Positions 56,931 through 64,000 of a stretch of DNA of 64,000 bases are shown here, piece by piece. The notes beneath the pieces are model-generated. The model saw only the letters and a list, made by a program, of their open reading frames with translations. It searched no databases and had not been told where the DNA came from. Position numbers and translations under genes: made by a program. Each line of letters begins with the position of its first letter. The stretch's first letter is position 1. The DNA comes from Psychroserpens sp. NJDZ02 (lineage in GTDB: Bacteria > Bacteroidota > Bacteroidia > Flavobacteriales > Flavobacteriaceae): NCBI RefSeq assembly GCF_004843725.1, contig NZ_CP039451.1:494501-558500 (forward strand), in the 5' to 3' direction.

Positions 56931-57620
56931 TTAACCAATTTTAGTATCTACAGCTATACTTGGACTCATTGTAGAAGACATAAAAATGCTTTTTACATAA
57001 ACACCCTTAGCAGTAGTTGGTTTAAGTTTCATTATTGTTGTTAATAATTCATTTGCATTGTCCTCAATCTTGTCAGCACTAAATGATGCTTTACCAATTG
57101 AAGCATGAACGATACCAGTTTTATCAACTTTAAAGTCAATTTTACCAGCTTTAACTTCAGTTACAGCTTTTGCTACATCCATTGTTACAGTACCTGTCTT
57201 TGGGTTAGGCATTAAACCACGAGGACCTAATACACGTCCTAAAGGACCTAATTTACCCATAACACTAGGCATTGTGATAATTACATCAACGTCTGTCCAA
57301 CCACTCTTGATTTTATCAAGGTACTCATCTAAACCAACGTAATCAGCACCAGCTTCTTTAGCTTCTGCTTCTTTATCTGGAGTTACTAATGCTAAAACTT
57401 TAACGTCTTTACCTGTACCATGAGGAAGAGATACTACACCTCTAACCATTTGATTAGCTTTTCTTGGGTCAACCCCTAAACGAATCGCTAAATCTACAGA
57501 AGCGTCAAACTTTGTATTAGTTATTTCTTTTACTAATGCTGAAGCTTCTTTGATAGAATATACTTTATCCTTTTCAATTTTTGCTACAGATTCTTTTTGT
57601 TTCTTTGTTAATCTTGCCAT
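56931..57620 (-). CDS. rplA: 50S ribosomal protein L1
   Basis: The 229-residue L1 stalk protein has [50 protein letters not shown] and a C-terminal [16 protein letters not shown]1 often represses its own operon by binding mRNA near rplK; no such site could be identified with confidence here. Confidence 0.98.
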   Translation of the reverse strand: MARLTKKQKESVAKIEKDKVYSIKEASALVKEITNTKFDASVDLAIRLGVDPRKANQMVRGVVSLPHGTGKDVKVLALVTPDKEAEAKEAGADYVGLDEYLDKIKSGWTDVDVIITMPSVMGKLGPLGRVLGPRGLMPNPKTGTVTMDVAKAVTEVKAGKIDFKVDKTGIVHASIGKASFSADKIEDNANELLTTIMKLKPTTAKGVYVKSIFMSSTMSPSIAVDTKIG

Positions 57621-57639
57621 TTTTTAAAATCTTTTTAGG

Positions 57640-58080
57640 TTAATTTGGTGCATCACCACCTTTAACAGTTATACCCATAGATCTTGCAGTACCAGCAATC
57701 ATCTTCATTGCAGACTCGATAGTAAATGCATTTAAATCTACCATTTTGTCCTCTGCAATAGTTTTGACTTGATCCCAAGAAACTTTTGCTACTTTTTTAA
57801 CGTGTGGTTCTCCTGAACCTTTTTTTAATTTGGCCGCTTCTAATAATTGTACTGCAGCAGGAGGTGTTTTGATTACAAAGTCAAATGATTTGTCCTTGTA
57901 AACCGAAATCACAACTGGTAAAACCTTACCAGCTTTATCTTGGGTTCTTGCATTAAATTGCTTACAGAATTCCATGATATTTACTCCAGCAGCACCTAAA
58001 GCGGGTCCAACCGGTGGCGACGGATTCGCTGCACCTCCCCTAACTTGTAGCTTAACTACTTTACCTAATTCTTTTGCCAT
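57640..58080 (-). CDS. rplK: 50S ribosomal protein L11
   Basis: The 146-residue protein starts [20 protein letters not shown], with [20 protein letters not shown] and the C-terminal rRNA-binding [15 protein letters not shown]. It forms the GTPase-associated centre with 23S rRNA. It lies 70 bases downstream of nusG. Confidence 0.98.
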   Translation of the reverse strand: MAKELGKVVKLQVRGGAANPSPPVGPALGAAGVNIMEFCKQFNARTQDKAGKVLPVVISVYKDKSFDFVIKTPPAAVQLLEAAKLKKGSGEPHVKKVAKVSWDQVKTIAEDKMVDLNAFTIESAMKMIAGTARSMGITVKGGDAPN

Positions 58081-58150
58081 TTTAATTAATTTAGTTTTAT
58101 ACTCATTTTAAGTGGAAGCCTAAAAAAAGTATTCTTTATTGTAACAATTA

Positions 58151-58705
58151 TTATATTTTTTCTACTTGCATATAACTTAATTCTAATGGTGTTTTTCTTC
58201 CGAAAATCTTAACCATTACCTCAAGCTTACGCTTTTCTTCATTAATATTTTCAATCGTACCATCAAAACCGTTGAATGGACCATCAATAACCTTAACTGT
58301 TTCTCCTTTAGTATAAGGAATAGCAACGTTAACATCAGCATCCACAGAAAGCTCATCTACCTTACCTAACATTCTGTTTACTTCCGACTGTCTTAAAGGT
58401 AATGGATCTCCACCTTTTGTTGCACCCAAAAAACCAATAACATTAGTTATTGATCTAATAATATGAGGCACCTCCCCAGTTAAGTTTGCTTTAATCATAA
58501 TGTAACCACTAAAGTAAACTTTTTCTTTATTTACTTTTTTTCCATTACGAATTTGAACTACATTTTCAGTAGGCACTAAAACCTGCTCAACATAATCCTG
58601 TAAACCTAATCGAGAAATTTCATTCTCAATATAGGTTTTAATTTTATTCTCTTGACCGCTTACCGCTCTAACTACGTACCACTTTTTCTCTCCTACTTCA
58701 GCCAT
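58151..58705 (-). CDS. nusG: Transcription termination/antitermination protein NusG
   Basis: The 184-residue product has an NGN domain (KKWYVVRAVSGQENKIKTYI, YFSGYIMIKANL) and a C-terminal KOW domain (KGETVKVIDGPFNGFDGTI). It binds RNA polymerase and links it to ribosomes or Rho. Two bases separate it from secE. Confidence 0.97.
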   Translation of the reverse strand: MAEVGEKKWYVVRAVSGQENKIKTYIENEISRLGLQDYVEQVLVPTENVVQIRNGKKVNKEKVYFSGYIMIKANLTGEVPHIIRSITNVIGFLGATKGGDPLPLRQSEVNRMLGKVDELSVDADVNVAIPYTKGETVKVIDGPFNGFDGTIENINEEKRKLEVMVKIFGRKTPLELSYMQVEKI

Positions 58706-58707
58706 AA

Positions 58708-58908
58708 TTATTTACCTGTTATAAGATTAAAGTAAGTACTGATAACTTTACCAAAAACAGTATCAATTCCCCATATTGCTAAAGAGAATATAATTGAAAA
58801 AACAGCCACAAGGATTGTCAAACTTTGCGCTTCAGACCAAGGTGTCCAAGTTACATTGTTTTTTAACTCTCCAAATGATTCTTTTATATAGTTTACTATT
58901 CCAGCCAT
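58708..58908 (-). CDS. secE: Preprotein translocase subunit SecE
   Basis: The 66-residue single-membrane-span subunit of SecYEG has a cytoplasmic amphipathic helix (IVNYIKESFGELKNNVTWTP), then a hydrophobic segment (about 28-58, LTILVAVFSIIFSLAIWGID). It sits in the conserved place between tRNA-Trp and nusG. Confidence 0.95.
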   Translation of the reverse strand: MAGIVNYIKESFGELKNNVTWTPWSEAQSLTILVAVFSIIFSLAIWGIDTVFGKVISTYFNLITGK

Positions 58909-58995
58909 ATCTCTTTATTTAAATGTCTTCCTAATTGGAGCGGACCACTTTATTCTATTTTGAGGTAAACGAATAATATCGTTTACCTCAATTTG

Positions 58996-59068
58996 CACGG
59001 GCGGAGAGACTCGAACTCCCGACACCTGGTTTTGGAGACCAGTGCTCTACCAACTGAGCTACGCCCGT
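58996..59068 (-). tRNA. tRNA-Trp (anticodon CCA)
   Basis: A 73-base cloverleaf: acceptor ACGGGCG/CGCCCGT, anticodon stem CTGGT/ACCAG with loop CTCCAAA, T arm with AGTTCGAGTC and G discriminator, as expected for Trp. CCA not encoded. Between tuf and secE, as in many bacteria. Confidence 0.97.
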
Positions 59069-59073
59069 AAATA

Positions 59074-59111
59074 AAAACCAAGACACTACGCTAACGGAGT
59101 GCCTTAGTTTT
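59074..59111 (-). terminator. Terminator or attenuator after tuf
   Basis: On the minus strand AAAACTAAGGCACT pairs fully with AGTGTCTTGGTTTT (14 bp, two G-U pairs, 10-base loop) and is followed by TTATTTA. It lies only five bases before tRNA-Trp, so downstream secE-nusG-rpl transcription must read through or start within it. Confidence 0.7.
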
Positions 59112-59130
59112 CTATTTTAACGACTATAAA

Positions 59131-60318
59131 TTAGTCTAAAATTTCAGTAACCTGACCAGCACCTACTGTTCTACCACCTTCACGTATTGCGAAACGTAGA
59201 CCAATATTCATTGCGATCTTTTGGATTAACTCAACGTGAATTGTTAAGTTATCACCAGGCATAACCATTTCAACTCCTTCAGGTAACTTAATGTTTCCTG
59301 TTACATCAGTTGTACGTACATAAAACTGAGGACGGTAGTTATTATGGAATGGCGTGTGACGTCCACCTTCTTCTTTTTTAAGGATATAAACCTCTGCTTT
59401 AAAGTTAGCATGTGGTGTTACAGAACCTGGCTTAACAATAACCATACCTCTAGAGATTTGAGACTTCTCAATTCCTCTTAATAAGATACCTGCGTTATCT
59501 CCAGCTTCACCTCTATCTAATATTTGACGGAACATTTCAATTCCAGTAATTGTAGATGTTAACTTTTCAGCTCCCATACCAATGATTTCAACAGCATCAC
59601 CTGTATTACCAACACCAGTTTCGATACGTCCAGTTGCTACTGTACCACGACCTGTAATTGAAAATACATCTTCAATAGGCATTAAGAAAGGCTTGTCCAT
59701 ATCACGAACAGGCTCTTCAATCCAAGCATCAACTTGTGCCATTAATTCCATTACTGTATCAACCCATTTTGGCTCACCGTTTAAAGCTCCTAAAGCAGAA
59801 CCAGAAACTACAGGTCCGTTATCACCATCATACTCATAGAATGATAATAATTCTCTAACCTCCATGTCAACTAATTCTAAAAGCTCTTCATCATCAACCA
59901 TATCCACTTTGTTTAAGAATACTACCATTCTTGGGATACCAACCTGACGACCTAATAAGATATGCTCACGAGTTTGTGGCATTGGACCATCTGTTGCAGC
60001 TACTACTAATATTGCACCATCCATTTGTGCAGCACCAGTTACCATGTTTTTTACGTAATCGGCGTGACCTGGACAATCTACGTGTGCATAGTGACGATTA
60101 GCTGTTGAATATTCAACGTGAGAAGTGTTAATTGTAATACCTCTTTCTTTTTCTTCTGGAGCGTTATCAATCTGATCGAAAGATTTTGCTTCTGATAAAC
60201 CTGCATCAGCTAATACTTTAGTAATAGCAGCAGTTAAAGTTGTTTTACCGTGATCTACGTGTCCAATTGTACCAATATTTAAGTGTGGTTTTGAACGATC
60301 GAAAGTTGCCTTTGCCAT
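59131..60318 (-). CDS. tuf: Elongation factor Tu
   Basis: The 395-residue GTPase delivers aminoacyl-tRNA to the ribosome. G motifs are [45 protein letters not shown] and SGSALGAL. Domain II has [11 protein letters not shown] and domain III ends [13 protein letters not shown]. It is the only tuf in the window, placed between tRNA genes as typical for this phylum. Confidence 0.98.
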   Translation of the reverse strand: MAKATFDRSKPHLNIGTIGHVDHGKTTLTAAITKVLADAGLSEAKSFDQIDNAPEEKERGITINTSHVEYSTANRHYAHVDCPGHADYVKNMVTGAAQMDGAILVVAATDGPMPQTREHILLGRQVGIPRMVVFLNKVDMVDDEELLELVDMEVRELLSFYEYDGDNGPVVSGSALGALNGEPKWVDTVMELMAQVDAWIEEPVRDMDKPFLMPIEDVFSITGRGTVATGRIETGVGNTGDAVEIIGMGAEKLTSTITGIEMFRQILDRGEAGDNAGILLRGIEKSQISRGMVIVKPGSVTPHANFKAEVYILKKEEGGRHTPFHNNYRPQFYVRTTDVTGNIKLPEGVEMVMPGDNLTIHVELIQKIAMNIGLRFAIREGGRTVGAGQVTEILD

Positions 60319-60386
60319 GTTTTAATAATTTAATCTTAGTTATATAATAATATTAGTGTATTCTCAATTTATTAATCTTTATTCAG

Positions 60387-60458
60387 AGCCAATGACGGGA
60401 ATTGAACCCGTGACCTCTTCCTTACCAAGGAAACGCTCTACCCCTGAGCTACACCGGC
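60387..60458 (-). tRNA. tRNA-Thr (anticodon GGT)
   Basis: A 72-base cloverleaf: acceptor GCCGGTG pairs with CATTGGC (two G-U pairs), anticodon stem TTTCC/GGAAG with loop TTGGTAA, T arm GGTTCAATTCC. It directly precedes tuf. Confidence 0.95.
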
Positions 60459-60469
60459 TTAAATATTAG

Positions 60470-60542
60470 AGCGAGAGACCGGGTTCGAACCGGCGACATT
60501 CAGCTTGGAAGGCTGACGCTCTACCAACTGAGCTACTCTCGC
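60470..60542 (-). tRNA. tRNA-Gly (anticodon TCC)
   Basis: A 73-base cloverleaf: acceptor GCGAGAG/CTCTCGC, anticodon stem TCAGC/GCTGA with loop CTTCCAA, T arm GGTTCGAACCC. Confidence 0.97.
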
Positions 60543-60595
60543 AATTATTTAAATTCCTTTTTTGTTTAAAACTCACTTTTTTATGGTAAAAAAAG

Positions 60596-60677
<82 letters not shown>

Positions 60678-60753
60678 AATTTTAAACTTTTCACTCTTTT
60701 AAAGAACTTAAACAAAGTTAAAACAAAAATTAATTTATTCTTACTTTATTTTG

Positions 60754-60827
60754 AGCCGATGGAGGGACTCGAACCCACGACCTGCTGATTACAAATCAGC
60801 TGCTCTAGCCAGCTGAGCTACATCGGC
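60754..60827 (-). tRNA. tRNA-Thr (anticodon TGT), copy 2
   Basis: A 74-base cloverleaf identical to the copy at 25836-25909 over the mature tRNA, here first in the Thr-Tyr-Gly-Thr cluster before tuf. The flanks differ from those of copy 1. Confidence 0.97.
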
Positions 60828-60850
60828 TTTTTTCTGCAGTTTTTACTTCT

Positions 60851-60887
60851 AAAAAAAGCCCGCTATTTCTAACGGACTGCAAATGTA
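60851..60887 (-). terminator. hpf terminator overlapping a possible tRNA-operon -7 box
   Basis: On the minus strand a stem from 60877 to 60858 pairs GTCCGTTA with TAGCGGGC around a GAAA tetraloop, followed by seven T. That is a strong terminator 39 bases after hpf. The sequence TACATTTG (60880-60887) just upstream fits a -7 box that could start the tRNA-tuf transcript, but its start point would fall inside the hairpin. Confidence 0.7.
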
Positions 60888-60915
60888 GATATTTATTTAT
60901 TTATTCAAAACATTT

Positions 60916-61230
60916 TTATGAAATATTTTTAAAATTTTCTCTAATTTTTTCTTTTCGCTTTTTTAACTGGCGCTCTAAAGACGCTACAGCTATGTCCGCA
61001 CCCTCTTCAAATGTCCTACATTGCTTCTTTACAATTAGGCTATCTCCTGGTACATTTATTTTAGCTTCGAATATTTTATTGAGTTTATTACTGCTTTTTT
61101 CTACTTTTAAATAGACTTCTGATTGTATTACTTTATCATAATACGTTTCTAACTTGTCCATTCGCTTTTGAATAAACGCTAATAATTGGGGATCGGCATT
61201 AAAATTTACAGCCTGTGTGTTTACCTTCAT
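60916..61230 (-). CDS. hpf: Ribosome hibernation promoting factor, short form (HPF/RaiA family)
   Basis: The 104-residue product folds as the beta-alpha-beta-beta-beta-alpha HPF domain: MKVNTQAVNFNADPQLLAFI, DKLETYYDKVIQSEVYLKVE, FEAKINVPGDSLIVKKQC and the C-terminal helix DIAVASLERQLKKRKEKI. It blocks tRNA and mRNA sites on idle ribosomes. It lacks the C-terminal dimerisation domain of long HPF. It lies 25 bases after xerC and probably shares its transcript. Confidence 0.93.
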   Translation of the reverse strand: MKVNTQAVNFNADPQLLAFIQKRMDKLETYYDKVIQSEVYLKVEKSSNKLNKIFEAKINVPGDSLIVKKQCRTFEEGADIAVASLERQLKKRKEKIRENFKNIS

Positions 61231-61255
61231 ACTTTAATTTTTTGTAGTTAAACAT

Positions 61256-62146
61256 TTATTTTTTGCTACGTGGGTGTGCTTTCGCATACACTTTTTTCAA
61301 CTCTGCAATACTATTATGCGTATACACCTGAGTTGCAGCTAAGCTTGAATGTCCCAATAACTCCTTAACAGCATTTAACTCTGCACCTTGATTTAAAAGA
61401 TGTGTCGCAAAAGAATGTCTAAGGATATGTGGACTTTTCTTTACTTTACTGGAAGCTTTACTAAAGTAATCATTTATAATTCTGTACACAAGAGTTTCAT
61501 AAATTTTAACTCCTTTTTTTGTTAAAAATAAATGCGCTTTATCCTCAATAATTTCAAGTTTATTTTTCTCTAAAATGTAACTATTGATACTTTCAATAAC
61601 CATTGGTAATAATGGAATAATGCGTTCTTTATTTCTTTTCCCTAAAATCTTAATTGTTTTATTTTCTATATCAATATCTTCTAAGGTAATATTTATCAAT
61701 TCGATACGTCGAATTCCTGTTGAGTAAAATAATTCTATAATTAATTTATTTCTGACACCTTCAAAATCTTTATTGTGATTTATTTGATCTAAAACGGTTG
61801 TTATTTCTTTCTCAGAAAAAGGGATTTGCACTTTTTTACTAACCTTAAGTGCTTTGTGTTTTACTAGTGGATTTATATCGACTTCATTAATTTTCAATAA
61901 AAATTTATAAAAGCTATTCAATGCTGATATTTTTCTGTTAATGCTTCGATTAGCAATATTTTTTTCGACTAAAAAAACAATCCAAGATCTAATTTGAGAA
62001 TAGTTAACTTCTATAATCGTATTACTTTGCTCTTCTTCATCTAAAAAAGACAAAAATGAGGTAATATCTTTTTGATAGGCATTAACCGTTAACTCTGAAT
62101 ATTTTTTTTCGAGCAGTAAATAATCTAAAAAGGCTTTTAGTAACAT
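61256..62146 (-). CDS. Tyrosine recombinase XerC/XerD
   Basis: The 296-residue product has an N-terminal SAM-like DNA-binding domain (FLDYLLLEKKYSELTVNAYQ) and a catalytic domain with FYSTGIRRIELINI (first Arg), PHILRHSFATHLL (HxxR), LLGHSSLAATQ (His) and VYTHNSIAELKKVY (nucleophile Tyr). Length and the ribosomal-gene context point to the housekeeping enzyme that resolves chromosome dimers at dif, not an integron or phage integrase. Whether it is XerC or XerD cannot be decided here. Confidence 0.92.
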   Translation of the reverse strand: MLLKAFLDYLLLEKKYSELTVNAYQKDITSFLSFLDEEEQSNTIIEVNYSQIRSWIVFLVEKNIANRSINRKISALNSFYKFLLKINEVDINPLVKHKALKVSKKVQIPFSEKEITTVLDQINHNKDFEGVRNKLIIELFYSTGIRRIELINITLEDIDIENKTIKILGKRNKERIIPLLPMVIESINSYILEKNKLEIIEDKAHLFLTKKGVKIYETLVYRIINDYFSKASSKVKKSPHILRHSFATHLLNQGAELNAVKELLGHSSLAATQVYTHNSIAELKKVYAKAHPRSKK

Positions 62147-62210
62147 GAGTGGCGATACATATTTAATGATGCTAAATATACCGTTTTTGAAACGGAAAAG
62201 TATTCAAACA

Positions 62211-62241
62211 AAAATCCCACTAAAAAAATTAGCGGGATTTT
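62211..62241 (-). terminator. Terminator of rpsU
   Basis: AAAATCCCACTAA / TTAGCGGGATTTT; the plus-strand mismatch becomes a G-U pair on the minus-strand RNA. It lies 18 bases after the rpsU stop. Confidence 0.8.
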
Positions 62242-62258
62242 ATGGTAATAGAAACTAT

Positions 62259-62453
62259 TTAAATCGCTTCTTGATCTCTTAAACGCTGTACATATTGCGC
62301 TTTTTGAACTCTCACTCGACTATCTACAGATGGTTTTACAAACTGCTTACGATCGTGCAAAGCGCGTCTTGTACCTGTTTTATCAAACTTTCGTTTGTAG
62401 CGTTTTAATGCTCTGTCTATATTTTCTCCGTCCTTTATTGGAATTACTAACAT
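62259..62453 (-). CDS. rpsU: 30S ribosomal protein S21
   Basis: The 64-residue basic protein starts MLVIPIKDGENIDRALKRYK, then KFDKTGTRRALHDRKQFVKP. In Bacteroidota ribosomes bS21, with bS18 and bS6, holds the 3' end of 16S rRNA so the anti-Shine-Dalgarno is hidden. This gene has a strong Shine-Dalgarno of its own, fitting the known feedback model. It has its own promoter and terminator. Confidence 0.96.
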   Translation of the reverse strand: MLVIPIKDGENIDRALKRYKRKFDKTGTRRALHDRKQFVKPSVDSRVRVQKAQYVQRLRDQEAI

Positions 62454-62463
62454 AGTGCCTTAA

Positions 62464-62469
62464 CCTCCT
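62464..62469 (-). promoter_or_regulatory. Unusually strong Shine-Dalgarno of rpsU
   Basis: On the minus strand the leader reads GAGAGGAGGTTA, giving AGGAGGT complementary to the 16S 3' end, ten bases before the ATG. Other genes in the window start in A/T-rich leaders without this motif. Confidence 0.75.
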
Positions 62470-62490
62470 CTCTTTTAAAATTTTGAGGTG

Positions 62491-62498
62491 CAAATATA
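62491..62498 (-). promoter_or_regulatory. -7 promoter element of rpsU
   Basis: TATATTTG on the minus strand, 38 bases upstream of the rpsU ATG, leaving a leader of about 30 bases that includes the Shine-Dalgarno. Confidence 0.6.
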
Positions 62499-62545
62499 AA
62501 AAGATATTTAAAACACTCTGTTTTTATTTCAAAATACTTTGGAAT

Positions 62546-63922
62546 CTAAAGCGTAGACCACACAGTATAACTCTTAGGCGGTGCTTGTATTTTAACCCAT
62601 TTGCCAGATTGCGTTACGGGTTGCCAATTTGAATGTCCTGTATAATCTTTTAATGTTGCACTGGACCAGTTAGTTTCTACCCATTTTTCTTGCCAAACAT
62701 CAGAATTATTAATGTACACGATTAAGCCTGAAGAATTATCACCGTTACGTTTAGCGATATACTCGTCGTTATCAACATGAAGAATAGAAGTACTTCCACT
62801 AGCCAAATTATTATGAATCCAGATTAAATTATTTAATCTTTCTTTATTTAACCATTCTTCATAATCCTTATAAAAAATGGTTGGATAGCCTTCATGCGTT
62901 AAGATGTAGGCATAGGCTAAAATTTTATTATTTATAATCTCGTCTGTATCGTGGTTGGTTACAAATGTCATTGCTCTTGACGCATTTTGCTTCCAAAGCA
63001 TGTTATCGTTTAAAGCATTTAGGTTATTACCTACAAACGCATCTTTCATTTTATAATAACAAGCAAAATCAAAAGCACTAGCGTCCGCTGATCCTGTCCA
63101 CCAATCTAAGGTAGAGACATTACTATCCCAATATTCCCCAACTGAAAAACCGCCAACTTCATCATTCCAAGCCTTAACTACCCATGGCTCGAAACCTTTA
63201 ACATAATCAAAACGCCACCCATCAAAACCAATAACATCTCTGTAATATTTAGCAACACTATTTGGATTATTCCATAGCCAATCTTGTACATATGTTTGAT
63301 GATGACATAAATCAGGAAAACCTCCAAAAGCACCAGAATCGTTGGAATGCACATTATTTGCATGAAAATCTGTTGCCGATCTGTAAAAATTACCCGAAAG
63401 CGGATTAAATTCGGTCCATGTGTTTCCACCCGCGTACGGATTTGCTTCACTATCTCCTCCACTATTATGATTAATCACAATATCTGCAATCACACTTAGT
63501 CCATTTTGATGCGCTGTATCAATTAAAGATACCAGCTCTGTTTTAGAACCAAATCGTGTTTCAACACTTCCCATCTGGTCGTATTCTCCAAAATCATAGT
63601 AATCAAAAGGATCATACCCCATAGAGAATGGTCCATTTTGTGCTTTTGATGCTGGCGGTAACCAAATAGCATCAATACCAGCAGCACTCCAATCTTGCAC
63701 TTTTACTTTGACCGTGTTCCACCAAGTACCACCTGCGGGAACATCCCAATAAAAGGCTTGCATCATTACGCCAGAACCTATAGGTTTTAAACCGGCCCGT
63801 TGTGTACTTACAGTTTGATTTACGGATTTATCTTTTACTTGCTCTACAGATACGTCTTCTTTACTACAACTATAAGCAAAGATTACTGAGACGCATAAGA
63901 CTACTAATTTTAATTTATTCAT
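62546..63922 (-). CDS. Secreted alpha-amylase lipoprotein, GH13, archaeal-like (GH13_7-type)
   Basis: The 458-residue product has a lipoprotein signal (VIFAYSCSKED, lipid Cys about 19) and a GH13 (beta/alpha)8 barrel: region I DIVINHNSGG, region II GWRFDYVKGF (nucleophile Asp about 239), region III SVGEYWDSNV (acid Glu about 265), region IV FVTNHDTDE. The segments GYPTIFYKDYEEWLNKERL and LIWIHNNLASGSTSI closely resemble, from memory, Thermococcales alpha-amylases. It should cut internal alpha-1,4 bonds of starch at the cell surface. There is no starch-binding module. A membrane protein gene ends 11 bases upstream, so it is probably inside an operon that continues past the window. Confidence 0.93.
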   Translation of the reverse strand: MNKLKLVVLCVSVIFAYSCSKEDVSVEQVKDKSVNQTVSTQRAGLKPIGSGVMMQAFYWDVPAGGTWWNTVKVKVQDWSAAGIDAIWLPPASKAQNGPFSMGYDPFDYYDFGEYDQMGSVETRFGSKTELVSLIDTAHQNGLSVIADIVINHNSGGDSEANPYAGGNTWTEFNPLSGNFYRSATDFHANNVHSNDSGAFGGFPDLCHHQTYVQDWLWNNPNSVAKYYRDVIGFDGWRFDYVKGFEPWVVKAWNDEVGGFSVGEYWDSNVSTLDWWTGSADASAFDFACYYKMKDAFVGNNLNALNDNMLWKQNASRAMTFVTNHDTDEIINNKILAYAYILTHEGYPTIFYKDYEEWLNKERLNNLIWIHNNLASGSTSILHVDNDEYIAKRNGDNSSGLIVYINNSDVWQEKWVETNWSSATLKDYTGHSNWQPVTQSGKWVKIQAPPKSYTVWSTL

Positions 63923-63933
63923 GGTTTATGGGA

Positions 63934-64000
63934 TTAGATTACACCTAAAACTAATCCAATACCAGCCACAAACAAAACGAAACACGTTACGAAAACGTTT
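63934..64000 (-). CDS. C-terminal fragment of an upstream membrane protein gene (truncated by window edge)
   Basis: An open frame enters from the window edge and stops with TAA at 63934-63936. The last 21 residues are NVFVTCFVLFVAGIGLVLGV plus I, a membrane helix. The stop lies 11 bases before the amylase ATG, which suggests a shared operon. A sugar transporter is plausible from context but cannot be shown. Confidence 0.5.
   Translation of the reverse strand, partial: NVFVTCFVLFVAGIGLVLGVI

Noticed and set aside
60842..60890. The -7 box TACATTTG as the definite promoter of the tRNA-tuf operon
   Set aside because: Its start point would fall inside a strong terminator hairpin, so it is listed only as a possibility.
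61256..62146. XerC/D-type recombinase as a sign of a mobile element or integron
   Set aside because: It lies in a conserved housekeeping context (rpsU-xerC-hpf-tRNA-tuf) with no attI/attC-like sites or cassette genes.

Overview
The window is AT-rich chromosomal DNA from a member of the Bacteroidota, most likely a marine Flavobacteriaceae. Four things point there: many genes are preceded by the Bacteroidota -7 element TAnnTTTG and by almost no Shine-Dalgarno sequences; there is a giant surface protein with a type IX secretion (T9SS) type B C-terminal domain followed by PorP/SprF and OmpA-family genes; DUF4369, DUF3467 and DUF6268 proteins are present; and the order rpsU-xerC-hpf-tRNAs-tuf-tRNA-Trp-secE-nusG-rplKAJL-rpoBC is kept. 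I cannot name the genus. No insertion sequence, phage, integron or CRISPR array was seen.

Layout. 1-5.3 kb: a DUF1456 gene, sucC (TCA cycle), a lysA-like decarboxylase, and a PAS histidine kinase overlapping a lone receiver protein. 5.4-9.4 kb (minus): an overlapping set for secreted or envelope proteins (DinB-like, M23 peptidase, GspG-like membrane protein, M28 peptidase), a GC-rich palindromic element, and a PPK2 kinase. 9.6-15.7 kb: a secreted coiled-coil protein, then a minus-strand run of sigma-54-type response regulator, DUF6268 barrel, MscS channel and NatAB-like ABC exporter. 16.2-21.5 kb: dnaJ-grpE, YceI, a divergent HxlR/VOC pair, a VanX-like dipeptidase, DoxX and AlkB. 21.9-25.8 kb: an alpha/beta hydrolase with Asp at the nucleophile position, a 194-bp tandem repeat array that looks like three or four small-RNA genes, a DUF819 transporter and a DUF4369 lipoprotein. 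25.8-27.3 kb: tRNA-Thr, a small unknown protein, a eukaryote-like PTPS and idi. 27.4-44.7 kb: the T9SS type B cassette with a protein of about 4,790 residues. 45.4-47.6 kb: prfC and a DUF3467 protein. 47.6-62.5 kb (minus): the transcription/translation supercluster with five tRNAs. 62.5-64 kb: an archaeal-type secreted alpha-amylase and the tail of an upstream membrane protein gene.

How the genes work together. The 27-45 kb block is read as one export unit: the adhesin-like cargo carries a type B sorting domain, the PorP/SprF protein is the outer-membrane partner such cargo needs, and the OmpA/PD40 protein probably anchors the site to peptidoglycan. The rpsU gene has a strong Shine-Dalgarno in a phylum that normally ignores it, which fits autoregulation by bS21.

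The least explained structure is the 194-bp array at 22874-23630. Each full unit keeps a minus-strand TAnnTTTG box, a palindrome upstream of it and a terminator hairpin. The base changes between copies fall at degenerate promoter positions or turn G-C pairs into G-U pairs on the minus-strand RNA only.

All family assignments come from reading the translated sequence and remembered family motifs; no database search was run.
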